Shown: piece after piece, positions 15,843-26,220 of the stretch | How the letters are laid out: each line of letters opens with the position of its first letter | Numbering within the stretch: position 1 is the stretch's first letter | Source: Deltaproteobacteria bacterium HGW-Deltaproteobacteria-14 | GTDB taxonomy: Bacteria; Myxococcota_A; UBA9042; PHBI01 | NCBI GenBank assembly: GCA_002841945.1 | Contig: PHBI01000048.1 | Span: 1 to 38,139, forward strand | Length of the DNA stretch: 38,139 nucleotides | Direction: 5' to 3' | The notes under the pieces: model-generated | What the model saw: the letters and a program-made list of their open reading frames with translations, nothing else | Database searches by the model: none | What the model was told of the DNA's origin: nothing | Position numbers and translations under genes: made by a program

Positions 15843-18800
15843 ATGATGCAGCACCCCGAGCCCCCGACGTCGCTGACCGACTCTACCGAGTCGCGAGGCG
15901 ACCTCGTGTGGGACGGCCGCTACCAGGTCGAGCGCACGCTCGGCGAGGGCGGGATGGGCGAGGTGCTGTTAGCGCGTGACCTCGCGGGCGACGGTCGCCC
16001 GGTCGCGCTGAAGGTGTTGCAGTCGCGCTACCGCGAGGTGGCGACGCCGTACTTCATGCGCGAGTTCGTGATGCAGCGGCGCCTGCGGCACCCGGGCATC
16101 GCGCGCGTCCATGAGCTGGGTTTCGATCAGGAAGACGGCGGCGAGGTCCCGTACTTCTCGATGCAGTTCGTGCCGGGGCGGCCGCTCGCGCTGCTGTTCG
16201 AGGAGGACCTCGCGCTCGAGGACATCTGGCGCTGGACCCTCGAGCTCCTGCAGGCGCTCGACATGGTCCACCGCACCGGCTACCTGCACCGCGACGTCAA
16301 GCCGGGCAACATCCTCATCATCGACCAGCCGGGGCCCGGAGAGTCCTCGGCCTGCCTCATCGACTTCGGCATCGCCATCCCCCTGTCCGCCGATCGGGAG
16401 GAGTTCTTCATCGGGACCCCCGAGTACAGCGCGCCCGAGCGCATGGCGTGCGAGCAGCTCGAGCCGGCCTCGGACCTCTACTCGGTGGCGCTCATCCTCT
16501 ACGAGCTGCTCCAGGGCGAGCCGCCCTGGCCGGGTTGGGAGCCCGAGGAGCTCTGGATCCAGCGCATGAAGAAGCCGCCGCCGCCGATCACCCGCGAGGG
16601 GGTCCCCGCCGCGGTGGCTGAGCTGATCATGCAGGTCCTCAAGCCGTCGCCGGGGGATCGCCCGCAGACGGCGGCCGAGCTCATCGTCCGGCTCAGCGCG
16701 GCCCTCGGGCGGACCCCGGTCGTCGAGACCGAGCTGGCCTTCCGGCAGCGCCTCGAGGCGCTCCCGCTGCAGACCGCGAGCTACCAGCAGGCGACGGAGG
16801 CCGAGGCCCGCCTGCTCGTGCTCGACGTGCCCCAGGGGCACGACGGCAGCGCCGTGCTCCACGAGATCGCCGACCGCGCCTCCATCAAGGGCGTGCGCGT
16901 CGTGCGCGTGCAGCTCCGTGGCAAGCCCGCCTTCCCCCTGAGCGAGATCGAGCCGATGCTCGACGTCTTCCGACGCCTGCGCGTCGCGCGTCAGGGCGGC
17001 CAGGGGCTCGCCATCCTGCAGGGGATCGCCGGCGCCGCGACGATGCTCACCCGCATGCACCGCCCGACGATGCTGTGCCTCGAGGGCCTGCAGCGGGCCG
17101 ACGCGGCCACCCTGAGCCTCTTCCACAGCGTCCTGACCGGGGCGACCAACGAGTTCCTGAGCGTCGTCGCCACCGTCGATGAGGGCGACAAGCCCCTGAC
17201 CGCCGACGCCTTCCGCGCCTTCACCGCCCAGAAGTACGTCCAGCGCGTGCGCTTCGCCCCGCTCACCCGCGAGGACACCGTCGCCTACATGGCCGCGGCC
17301 CTCGGCCCGCGCGTGATGGACGACGCCTGCGTCGAGCGCTTCCACGAGGAGTCCGGCGGCTCGCCGATGCGGCTGGTGCAGCTCCTGACCGAGGCCTTCC
17401 GCAAGGGCGACCTGCGGCGCAGCGTCGACGGCTACCTGTGGCTCGAGGGCGCGGTCGGCCCCGACACCCGCACCACCCGCCACATGGTGACCGACCTCCA
17501 GCTCTTCGAGCTGCTCTCGGTCATCGACGGCCCGCTGCCCGCCTTCGTCGTCCAGAGCTACCTCGGGCCGCGGTGGTCGGTCGACCAGCTCGTCGACGCC
17601 GGGGTGTTGACGCGGACCCCCACGGACTGGGTCACCTCGCCGGCCCGGCAGCTCCTCGAGACGCGCTACGCCATGATGCCGCCGCTGCGGCGCCGGGCGT
17701 TCCACCAGAAGCTCGGCGACGTCCTCGTCGCGCTCGAGCCGTTCCCGGGTCGCGCGGGCTTGATCGCGGACCAGCTCGAGCGCACGGCGCGTCCCGCGCA
17801 GTCGGTCCCCTACCTCCTCGCCGCGGCCGACGACGCGGCGGCCGAGCGCAACGAGGCCCGCGGCCTGGCCTACGTCGACCGCGCCGCGCGCCTGGCCGAG
17901 GAGGACCCGCACGACGACGACGACCGCTGGCACTGGCGGATACTCCTGGCCGAGGCCGAGATCGACCTGGCGCGACGCCTCGGCGACCAGCGGCGGCTGG
18001 CGACCGCGGCCGAGCAGCTCTTCCGGCTCGGGGTCGACGGCGCGCACCTGTCGTCGATCGAGCATGCGCTCGTCGCGAAGATGGACCACGCCCACGCCGC
18101 CGCCGAGTGGGCGCGCCTGGTCGAGCACGCCGAGCAGCTCCTGCTCCTCCATCACATGTCGGCGTCGGGCCGCGCGGTGGCGCTCCATCGCTGGGCGCGC
18201 TCGCTCCAGGCGTGGGCGACCGGCGACTCCGACGCGGCCGCCGCGCTGGTGGCGGAGGGCCTCGCCGAGGCCGACGACGCGGACCTGATCCCGTACGCCA
18301 AGCTGTCGACGCTGCAGGCGGAGCTCGCCGTGGCGAGCGGCGCCGCGGACCTCGCCGCCCCGGCGATCGCGCGCCTGCGCGCGCTCGGCGATACCCACGG
18401 CGAGCGCGCCCTGGTGGCGCGCGCCGGGCTGCTCGACGCGGCGTGGCTCCGGCGTCAGGGGCGGGCGTCTGCGGCGCTGCGCGCGGTCCAGGGGGTCACG
18501 GCGGAGATCGGCGCGAGCCACCAGCCGGGCCTCAACGGCCGGGTCGAGCTGGAGTTCGCCGAGTGCCACCTCGCCCTCGGCTGGCACGAGTCGGCCCTCG
18601 AGCACGCGCGCCGGGCCATCGAGCTGTCGCGGCGCGACCAGGATCCGGCCACGGCGTTCGCGGCGCGCTCGGCGCTCGCCGACGCGATGATGTACGCCGG
18701 CGGCCACGCGGTCGCGGAGAAGGCGCTCGCGCGCATGGTGAGCGACCACCCGCCCCACGTCATGCCGCAGCTGGTCAACGAGGTGCGGTGGCGCTGGCTC

Positions 18801-19397
18801 CTGTGCCGCTTCGAGCAGGCCACCCCGGGGCTGCTCTTCGTGCGCGAGATCGCGGAGCTCGCGGGGCACGCGGCGCGGGGCAGCGACCCGTGGACGGCGG
18901 CGCGCGCCACGGCGCTGGCGGTGCGGGTGTCGCTCGGGGCGCGGCGCGCGCGGGACGCCGTGCGCTACGCGGAGTGGCTGGTCGAGCTGCAGGCCGCCTA
19001 CCCCCAGAGCAGCGTGCCGCGCCACCTCGTGGACTGGCTGATGGCGGGCGCGCACTACCAGCTGAAGTGGTTCAAGAGCGCCAGCGCGCTGTCGCGGCGG
19101 GCCATGGAGTCGCTGCGCGAGCTCACCCAGGAGATGGCCGAGGCCGAGCATCGGCGTGGCTTCCTGGCGGCGCGTGACAACGCGCTGGTCGGCAGCGACG
19201 GCTTCGAGGGCGCGGCGCGATGCCCGGAGAAGGCCGAGCCCATCGAACACCCCGAGGCCGCCGTCAGGGCCGCCGGGGCGGCGAACGCCCGCTCGCCGCG
19301 GCTCAGCGCGGACGGCGGCGGGCACGACCTCATGGCGGCGAATTCGCCCCACGCGGCTTATGCCAACCGCTCGGGGTCCCGTTCTTCCAGGCAATGA
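15843..19397 (+). CDS. Ser/Thr protein kinase fused to degenerate ATPase module and helical-repeat tail
   Basis: This 1184-residue protein has a complete Hanks-type kinase domain (about 27-292): GEGGMGEV loop, Lys57, Glu74, HRD with Asp151 (LHRDVKPGN), DFG with Asp174, SAPERM. Residues about 320-600 follow the AAA/STAND pattern of large bacterial kinases, but the P-loop position (PQGHDGSAVL, about 330-339) lacks the GK[S/T] lysine, and the Walker B region reads LCLEGLQRADAATL with Glu-Gly (414-415). ATP hydrolysis there is unlikely. Residues about 620-1110 are Ala/Leu-rich TPR-like helices, and the last 70 residues are low complexity. No membrane segment is evident. Only a weak AGGA lies before ATG 15843. 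It overlaps the HD-GYP gene by ATGA. It is likely a scaffolded kinase in a cyclic-di-GMP circuit. Confidence 0.92.
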   Translation: MMQHPEPPTSLTDSTESRGDLVWDGRYQVERTLGEGGMGEVLLARDLAGDGRPVALKVLQSRYREVATPYFMREFVMQRRLRHPGIARVHELGFDQEDGGEVPYFSMQFVPGRPLALLFEEDLALEDIWRWTLELLQALDMVHRTGYLHRDVKPGNILIIDQPGPGESSACLIDFGIAIPLSADREEFFIGTPEYSAPERMACEQLEPASDLYSVALILYELLQGEPPWPGWEPEELWIQRMKKPPPPITREGVPAAVAELIMQVLKPSPGDRPQTAAELIVRLSAALGRTPVVETELAFRQRLEALPLQTASYQQATEAEARLLVLDVPQGHDGSAVLHEIADRASIKGVRVVRVQLRGKPAFPLSEIEPMLDVFRRLRVARQGGQGLAILQGIAGAATMLTRMHRPTMLCLEGLQRADAATLSLFHSVLTGATNEFLSVVATVDEGDKPLTADAFRAFTAQKYVQRVRFAPLTREDTVAYMAAALGPRVMDDACVERFHEESGGSPMRLVQLLTEAFRKGDLRRSVDGYLWLEGAVGPDTRTTRHMVTDLQLFELLSVIDGPLPAFVVQSYLGPRWSVDQLVDAGVLTRTPTDWVTSPARQLLETRYAMMPPLRRRAFHQKLGDVLVALEPFPGRAGLIADQLERTARPAQSVPYLLAAADDAAAERNEARGLAYVDRAARLAEEDPHDDDDRWHWRILLAEAEIDLARRLGDQRRLATAAEQLFRLGVDGAHLSSIEHALVAKMDHAHAAAEWARLVEHAEQLLLLHHMSASGRAVALHRWARSLQAWATGDSDAAAALVAEGLAEADDADLIPYAKLSTLQAELAVASGAADLAAPAIARLRALGDTHGERALVARAGLLDAAWLRRQGRASAALRAVQGVTAEIGASHQPGLNGRVELEFAECHLALGWHESALEHARRAIELSRRDQDPATAFAARSALADAMMYAGGHAVAEKALARMVSDHPPHVMPQLVNEVRWRWLLCRFEQATPGLLFVREIAELAGHAARGSDPWTAARATALAVRVSLGARRARDAVRYAEWLVELQAAYPQSSVPRHLVDWLMAGAHYQLKWFKSASALSRRAMESLRELTQEMAEAEHRRGFLAARDNALVGSDGFEGAARCPEKAEPIEHPEAAVRAAGAANARSPRLSADGGGHDLMAANSPHAAYANRSGSRSSRQ

Positions 19398-20134
19398 CGC
19401 CCGCACCAGCGCAGCGCGCCCTTGTCCGGCAGGAGGCTGACCCCGTGTACAACACCGAGCGACAGACGAAGGTGGCGCCCCGCGCCCGCGGTCCCAAGAC
19501 GACCGAGCGTCGCCATCAGCCCGTCACTTTCATGTCGAAGCAGAAGGCGCGCCAGTGGCGGGCGGACCACCTGCGCTTGCGGCTCTTCACGCGCCTCCTC
19601 GCGCGGGAGCTGGGCGTCGACGAGATCATGGTCGAGATGCTGAGCGAGGCGGCGCCGTTTCACGACGTCGGCAAGATCCGCGTGCCGGACGCCATCCGCG
19701 ACAAGCCCGGGCCGCTCGACAAGGCCGAGTGGGAAGAGATGAAGCGGCACACCGTGTACGGCGCCGACCTGCTCGAGACCCTGGCGAGCCTCGGCTACCT
19801 CGAGCCCGAGGTCCTCGTGATGGCGAAGGTCGTCTCGCACAGCCACCACGAGCACTGGGACGGCAGCGGCTATCCGGACAAGCTCAAGCGGGAGGCCATC
19901 CCGCTCCCGGCGCGCATCGTCTCCGTGATCCAGGCCTACGACGCCCTGCGGAGCCTGCGCCCGTGGCGGCCGGCCTACGACCACGCCGCCGCGATGCGCA
20001 TCCTGCTCGAGGGGGACGAGCGCTCGCGGCCGTCGCACTTCGACCCTCGCGTGCTCGAGACGTTCTCGGGCATCAGCGGCCTCATCGAGGCCACCTATCA
20101 GGTACACATCGGAGACGAGGAGAGCGGACGATGA
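19394..20134 (+). CDS. HD-GYP domain cyclic-di-GMP phosphodiesterase
   Basis: This 246-residue protein is almost entirely an HD-GYP domain, the fold that hydrolyses cyclic-di-GMP to GMP. The metal and signature residues are present: His59 region (ADHLRLRLF), His90-Asp91 (FHDVGKIRVPD), the KRHT.YGADLL helix, HSHHEHWDGSGYP and IQAYDALRS. All key motifs are intact, so it is predicted active. The N-terminal 45 residues are basic and unassigned. ATG 19394 overlaps the kinase stop (ATGA), and its own stop overlaps the next PilZ start the same way, so the three are translationally coupled. ATG 19532, just before the domain, is an alternative start. It is the only intact cyclic-di-GMP turnover enzyme in the window. 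Confidence 0.92.
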   Translation: MTPAPAQRALVRQEADPVYNTERQTKVAPRARGPKTTERRHQPVTFMSKQKARQWRADHLRLRLFTRLLARELGVDEIMVEMLSEAAPFHDVGKIRVPDAIRDKPGPLDKAEWEEMKRHTVYGADLLETLASLGYLEPEVLVMAKVVSHSHHEHWDGSGYPDKLKREAIPLPARIVSVIQAYDALRSLRPWRPAYDHAAAMRILLEGDERSRPSHFDPRVLETFSGISGLIEATYQVHIGDEESGR

Positions 20135-20520
20135 ACGAAGGGCGGGACCGCCGGCGTCACTTTCGCCTCCGCTACCCCGGCGACGCGCGCCCGACGGTGC
20201 GCGTCGACGGCGTCGAGCGCCCGCTGCTCGAGGTCTCGGTGCGCGGGCTGCGGATCGCGGCGGAGGCTGGTGAGTTCGACACCGGGCGCAGCTGCACCGT
20301 CGAGCTGGTCCTGCCCAACGTGTACCCGATCGCGATCGACGAGGGGGTGGTCCTGCGCTGGGACGGCGGCGAGTGCGTCCTGTGGCTCAGCGACGAGATC
20401 GACCACGCGGTGATCCTGTGCGAGCAGCGGCGGCTCATCCGCCGTGCGCGCAAGCTGCGCGACGTCGACGCCCTCGACCTGATGCGCACCCGGCACCGGC
20501 GGGTAGTAGGCGGGGATTGA
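20131..20520 (+). CDS. PilZ-domain protein (second)
   Basis: This small protein of 129 residues starts with RRRHFRLRYP, giving the PilZ RxxxR motif (Arg8-Arg12). The second motif reads EVSVRG (34-39) where D/NxSxxG is expected, a conservative Asp-to-Glu change that may weaken cyclic-di-GMP binding. The C-terminal third is basic and helical (RRLIRRARKLRDVDALDLM). Its start overlaps the HD-GYP stop by ATGA and it ends the operon, 23 bp before the next gene. It differs clearly from the first PilZ protein, so the two are probably not redundant. Confidence 0.82.
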   Translation: MNEGRDRRRHFRLRYPGDARPTVRVDGVERPLLEVSVRGLRIAAEAGEFDTGRSCTVELVLPNVYPIAIDEGVVLRWDGGECVLWLSDEIDHAVILCEQRRLIRRARKLRDVDALDLMRTRHRRVVGGD

Positions 20521-20529
20521 CCGCGGGGA

Positions 20530-20535
20530 TATGAT
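20530..20535 (+). promoter_or_regulatory. -10-like TATGAT 8 nt before the MBL start codon
   Basis: TATGAT (five of six matches to TATAAT) ends 8 nt before ATG 20544, which would place the transcript start 1-2 nt ahead of the start codon. No Shine-Dalgarno is seen. A -35 element at normal spacing is not convincing, so a leaderless transcript is only a suggestion. Confidence 0.35.
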
Positions 20536-20543
20536 CCGCGGCC

Positions 20544-21482
20544 ATGGACGCCGATCAGACCCAGCTCTGGCGCGTCGGGGACGTGACCGTGACGGCGGTG
20601 GTCGAGGCCACCGACCGCTTCGGGGGCGAGTTCATCCGGCGCCACGTGATCCCCGACGCGACCCGGGAGCGGCTCGCGGCGCTGCCGTGGCTGGCCCCGG
20701 CCTGGGTGGACGCCCACGGCGACCCGTACCTCGTGACCCAGGCCTTCGTGGTGCGCTCGCGCGGCGTGTGCGTCGTCGTCGACACCTGCCTCGGCAACGA
20801 CAAGGTGCGCCGAAACCCCGCGTTCCACCGCCTCGCGACGCCGTTCCTCGAGCGCCTGCGGGCCGCCGGCGCGCCGCCCGACGCGGTCGATTTTGTGCTT
20901 TGCACACACCTTCACTTCGACCACGTCGGGTGGAATACACGCTGGGATGGGGTGCGGTGGGTTCCGACGTTCTCGCAGGCGCGATATCTCTTCGCGCGGG
21001 CCGAATGGGAGCACTGGGAGGCGCACGGCGGGATCGACTACGCGCTCGACGACTCGGTGCGGCCGGTCTTCGACGCCGGGCTCGCCGAGCTGGTCGCGAC
21101 GGACCACGCCATCACCGACGAGGTGGCGCTCGCCCCGACCCCGGGGCACACGCCCGGGCACGTGTCGCTGCGCATCCGCTCGCGCGGCGCCGAGGCGTGG
21201 ATCACCGGCGACATGATCCACCACCCGTGCCAGGCGGCGCACCCGGAGTGGACCGGCCCCGCGGACAGCGACCGGGCGCGCGCGCACGAGACGCGCGCGC
21301 GGTTCCTCGCCGAGGCCGCCGCCGGCGGGGTGCTCGTGCTCGGGACGCACTTCGCCGCCCCGGCCGGCGGGCGCGTGGTGCGCGCGGCGCCGGGGCAGGG
21401 GACATGGCGGCTCGTGCCCGAGCCCGGCGCCGTCAGCGCGCGAGGGGAGGCACCGCCGGCGCCCACGCCGAGAACGCCGTGA
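20544..21482 (+). CDS. Metallo-beta-lactamase-fold hydrolase
   Basis: This 312-residue metallohydrolase has the dinuclear-metal signature HLHFDH (His122, His124, Asp126, His127) plus the further ligands His202/206 (PGHTPGH), Asp223 (TGDMIHH) and His269 (LGTHF). The surroundings (VVVDTCLGNDK, CTHLHFDHVGWNTRWDG, WVPTFSQARYLF) match the widespread subfamily that includes lactonase-like enzymes. The substrate cannot be told from sequence; acyl-homoserine-lactone, other esters or lactones are possible. There is no signal peptide. The start has no ribosome site (see the -10-like element). Its last 50 bp overlap the 3' end of the converging FMN reductase gene. It follows the PilZ gene by 23 bp and could be read through from that operon. 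Confidence 0.88.
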   Translation: MDADQTQLWRVGDVTVTAVVEATDRFGGEFIRRHVIPDATRERLAALPWLAPAWVDAHGDPYLVTQAFVVRSRGVCVVVDTCLGNDKVRRNPAFHRLATPFLERLRAAGAPPDAVDFVLCTHLHFDHVGWNTRWDGVRWVPTFSQARYLFARAEWEHWEAHGGIDYALDDSVRPVFDAGLAELVATDHAITDEVALAPTPGHTPGHVSLRIRSRGAEAWITGDMIHHPCQAAHPEWTGPADSDRARAHETRARFLAEAAAGGVLVLGTHFAAPAGGRVVRAAPGQGTWRLVPEPGAVSARGEAPPAPTPRTP

Positions 21483-21987
21483 CGAAGCGCGCGAGGTGCT
21501 CGCGGGTCGCCGCGTCGCTGACCCGGCCGTCGCTGATCTTGCCGCCGGCGTGGGTCACGGCGACCTCGGGCCACGGGAACACCTGGGCGAGCATGCCGAG
21601 CATCACCTGCTTGAGCTGGCCCTGGGCGCGCACCGCGCCGCTGCCGCCCGCGGAGGCGCCGAGGATCGCGGTCGGCTTGCCGACGAAGACCGAGCGGTAG
21701 CCGGGGCGCGAGGCCCAGTCGAGGGCGTTCTTCAGCGGACCCGGGACGCCGTAGTTGTACTCCGGTGTGGCGATGACGAGCCCGTCCGCGGCGGCGATGG
21801 CGGCCTTGAGGCGCTCGACCGGGGCCAGCGCGTCGCCGGACAGGTCATCATTATATAGGGGCAGGTCGCCGATCGGGTGGAGCGTCACCGTGACCCCCGG
21901 TGGGGCGAGCTCGGCGAGGGTCGCGAGGAGGGCGGTGTTGCTGGAGGCGGCGCGGAGGCTGCCGGAGAGGGCGAGGAGGTGGGTCAT
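21433..21987 (-). CDS. NAD(P)H-dependent FMN reductase / quinone reductase
   Basis: This 184-residue flavodoxin-fold oxidoreductase carries the family start SGSLRAASSNTALL (FMN phosphate loop) and the signature ATPEYNYGVPGPLKNALDW. Proteins of this type reduce quinones, azo compounds, chromate or free flavin using NAD(P)H in the cytoplasm. ATG 21987 follows GGAG at 7-nt spacing. It lies 63 bp downstream of the pirin gene on the same strand. The pirin/reductase pair next to a divergent LysR regulator is a common electrophile- or quinone-stress arrangement. Its 3' end overlaps the converging MBL hydrolase gene by 50 bp. Confidence 0.9.
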   Translation of the reverse strand: MTHLLALSGSLRAASSNTALLATLAELAPPGVTVTLHPIGDLPLYNDDLSGDALAPVERLKAAIAAADGLVIATPEYNYGVPGPLKNALDWASRPGYRSVFVGKPTAILGASAGGSGAVRAQGQLKQVMLGMLAQVFPWPEVAVTHAGGKISDGRVSDAATREHLARFVTAFSAWAPAVPPLAR

Positions 21988-22050
21988 CGTGAGGCTCCGT
22001 TCGTGGCGGTGAGGGGGGAGGCGGGCGAGCAGCCCGCGATCCGTGGTCGG

Positions 22051-22740
22051 TCAGGCGAGGTCGAATACGAGGAGCTCGGCGTCCTCGGTGGCGGTCAGCT
22101 GTAGCGCGCCGACCGCGTCGGTGGCGAGCCCGTCTCCGGCGCTCAGGGGCTCACCGCCCGCGGTCACCGCGCCGCGGGCCACGTGGACCCAGGCGCGGCG
22201 GCCGGGGCGGACGAGGTGCTCGAGGGTCTCGCCCGCAGGCGCGATGCCGCGGTAGATGCGCGCGTCCTGCTTGATGGCGAGCGAGCCCTCGCGGCCGTCC
22301 TCGGACACCACCAGGCGCAGCCCCGGGTCGCGCGGGAACGCCCGCTGGGCGTAGCCGGGCGCGCCGCCGCGGCCGCTCGGGATGATCCAGATCTGCAGCA
22401 GGTGCAGCGCCTCGTCGGGGGACGGGTTGAACTCGCTGTGGAAGACGCCGCTGCCGGCGCTCATCAGCTGCACCTCGCCGGGGAGGATGACCGAGCCGTT
22501 GCCCATCGAGTCCTTGTGCGCGACCGCGCCCTCGAGCACGTAGGTGATGATCTCCATGTCGCGGTGCGGGTGCGTGCCGAACCCCGTCCCGGCGGCCACG
22601 CGGTCGTCGTTGATGACGCGGAGGTGACCGAAGCCCATGTGCTGCGGGTCGTGGTAGTCGGCGAAGGAGAAGGTGTGGTGGGTGTCGAGCCAGCCGTGGT
22701 CGGCATGGCCGCGGTCGGAGGCGCGTCGGATCTGCAGCAT
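22051..22740 (-). CDS. Pirin-family protein (putative quercetinase)
   Basis: This 229-residue bicupin has all four pirin metal ligands: His57 and His59 (GTHPHRDME), His101 and Glu103 (VFHSEF). It also has the family opening SDRGHADHGWLDTHHTFSFADY. Bacterial pirins include quercetin 2,3-dioxygenases and redox-sensing proteins; which applies here is not visible. ATG 22740 is chosen because the conserved pirin N terminus starts there. An upstream in-frame ATG (22857) would translate through a 22-nt palindrome and part of the LysR operator candidate. It is the first gene of the pirin/reductase pair. Confidence 0.9.
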   Translation of the reverse strand: MLQIRRASDRGHADHGWLDTHHTFSFADYHDPQHMGFGHLRVINDDRVAAGTGFGTHPHRDMEIITYVLEGAVAHKDSMGNGSVILPGEVQLMSAGSGVFHSEFNPSPDEALHLLQIWIIPSGRGGAPGYAQRAFPRDPGLRLVVSEDGREGSLAIKQDARIYRGIAPAGETLEHLVRPGRRAWVHVARGAVTAGGEPLSAGDGLATDAVGALQLTATEDAELLVFDLA

Positions 22741-22772
22741 GGTGTCACTCGCGGCTGGATGGGGTGCTCGGG

Positions 22773-22794
22773 GGCGCCGGACCTGTCCGGCGCC
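22773..22794 (-). promoter_or_regulatory. 22-nt palindrome in the pirin leader
   Basis: GGCGCCGGAC-CT-GTCCGGCGCC is a perfect dyad (10-nt arms, 2-nt centre) 33 nt upstream of the pirin start. In RNA it would form a very stable hairpin near the ribosome site; in DNA it could bind a dimeric repressor. Confidence 0.5.
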
Positions 22795-22839
22795 GCCTGA
22801 GACCACCATACCGCCCGCTTCCATCAGGTGAAGCCGTGA

Positions 22840-22860
22840 AGTATGTATCGTGTCCATACT
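22840..22860. promoter_or_regulatory. LysR-type operator candidate
   Basis: AGTATG-N9-CATACT is a perfect dyad that contains the T-N11-A core of LysR-regulator boxes. It lies 20 bp before the LysR-type gene and 100 bp before the divergent pirin gene, the classical position for an autoregulating LysR activator. It stands out as AT-rich in its surroundings. Confidence 0.6.
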
Positions 22861-22879
22861 CAGATTCGATGGGTGGGCG

Positions 22880-23830
22880 ATGGCTGCGGCGGTGACACTG
22901 GACCAGCTCGAGGTGCTCGTCGCCGTGGTCGATCACGGCAGCTTCTCGGCCGCGGGGCGCGCGTTGCGGCGGGCGCAGTCGGGGGTGAGCTACGCCGTGG
23001 CGGCCCTCGAGGCGGCGCTCGGCGTCCAGCTCTTCGATCGGAGCGAGCGCATCCCGCGGCTGACCGAGGGCGGCCGGGCGCTCGTCGGCGAGGCGCGGGC
23101 GGTCCTCGAGCGGGTCGGGCGCCTCGAGGGGCGGGCGCGGGCCCTGGCCGCGGGCGTCGAGGCCGAGGTGGCGCTGGCGGTCGACGCGATGCTGCCGCTC
23201 GCGGCCCTGGCCGAGGTGAGCGCGGCGTTCCGGGACCGCTGGCCCACCGTGACGCTGCGGCTCTACACCGAGGCCCTCGGCGGCGTGATGGCCCGGGTCC
23301 TCGACGGCAGCGCGTCCGTGGGCGTCACGGCGGGGCAGGGGGCGCAGGCTACCGGGGTCGCGCTCGTCGCGCTCGCCGAGGTCGAGCTGCGCGCCGTGGT
23401 CGCCGCGACCCAGCCCCTCGGCGCGCGCGTCGGGCCGATCCCGGACGACGCCTTCCGCGACGAGGTCCAAGTGGTCCTCACCGAGCGCGCCCCCGCGGCC
23501 CCATCGGTCGACGTCAACGTCTTGAGCGCGTCCACCTGGCGCGTGGCAGACCTCGCGACCAAGCACGCCCTGATCCGCGCCGGGCTCGGCTGGGGCACGC
23601 TCCCCGAGCACCTCGTCGCCGCGGATCTCGCCCGCGGGGACCTCGTCGCGATCGCGCCGGCGTGCTGGGGCGGGGTGGCCCAGCGGGTGTCCCTCTACAG
23701 CGTCGTCCGGGTGGACCGTCCCCCGGGGCCGGCCGGCGCGTGGCTCCGCGGCGCGCTCCACCGCGCGTGCGCCGCGGCACTGCCGCCGGGCTCCGCCGCC
23801 GTGGCGCCAGAAGGTGCGGAACGCAGTTGA
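22880..23830 (+). CDS. LysR-type transcriptional regulator
   Basis: This 316-residue protein has the N-terminal winged helix-turn-helix of the LysR family (about 6-65: [38 protein letters not shown], given here as a family pattern over residues 7-44). A periplasmic-binding-like effector domain follows (about 95-300). ATG 22880 fits the family start; an in-frame GTG at 22850 would lie inside the operator candidate and is rejected. It is divergent from the pirin/FMN-reductase pair and, by the usual LysR logic, probably regulates that pair and itself. The inducer is unknown, although a quinone, flavonoid or electrophile would fit the targets. Confidence 0.92.
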   Translation: MAAAVTLDQLEVLVAVVDHGSFSAAGRALRRAQSGVSYAVAALEAALGVQLFDRSERIPRLTEGGRALVGEARAVLERVGRLEGRARALAAGVEAEVALAVDAMLPLAALAEVSAAFRDRWPTVTLRLYTEALGGVMARVLDGSASVGVTAGQGAQATGVALVALAEVELRAVVAATQPLGARVGPIPDDAFRDEVQVVLTERAPAAPSVDVNVLSASTWRVADLATKHALIRAGLGWGTLPEHLVAADLARGDLVAIAPACWGGVAQRVSLYSVVRVDRPPGPAGAWLRGALHRACAAALPPGSAAVAPEGAERS

Positions 23831-23832
23831 CA
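23827..23832 (+). promoter_or_regulatory. Consensus -35 element before icd
   Basis: TTGACA, a perfect -35 hexamer, overlaps the LysR stop codon. At 17-nt spacing the -10 position reads ACCGAT, which is a poor match. It is the best promoter candidate in the 89-bp gap before icd, but weak overall. Confidence 0.3.
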
Positions 23833-23877
23833 TCCGGCCTCCACTCGGCACCGATCGGACCGCCCGCAGCGGCGTGA

Positions 23878-26145
<2,268 letters not shown>

Positions 26146-26165
26146 GCTCGCAGGGTCACGAACGC

Positions 26166-26202
26166 AGCGCAGCCCCCGGCGGACCCCGCCGGAGGCCGCG
26201 CT
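26166..26202. terminator. Long GC hairpin after icd, shared with convergent gene
   Basis: An inner perfect 7-bp stem (CCGGCGG-ACC-CCGCCGG, 26176-26192) is extended by GCC/GGC and AGCGC/GCGCT arms, giving about 15 paired positions with small mismatches. It lies between the icd stop and the converging chemoreceptor stop, where a two-way terminator is expected. No T tract follows on either strand. Confidence 0.55.
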
Positions 26203-26220
26203 CGTGTCATCACCCGTGCG

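Noticed and set aside
15969..19406. A 1145-codon open frame antisense to the Ser/Thr kinase gene
   Set aside because: It is low-complexity Arg/Leu/Asp/Gly protein with no recognisable domain, exactly opposite a gene with intact kinase motifs. Long antisense frames are expected in DNA this GC-rich.
22741..22857. Extended N terminus for pirin from ATG 22857
   Set aside because: The added 39 residues are not pirin-like and would be encoded by the operator and the 22-nt palindrome.
22850..22879. GTG start of the LysR gene at 22850
   Set aside because: It would put the coding region inside the AGTATG-N9-CATACT dyad and adds ten unconserved residues; ATG 22880 fits the family N terminus.
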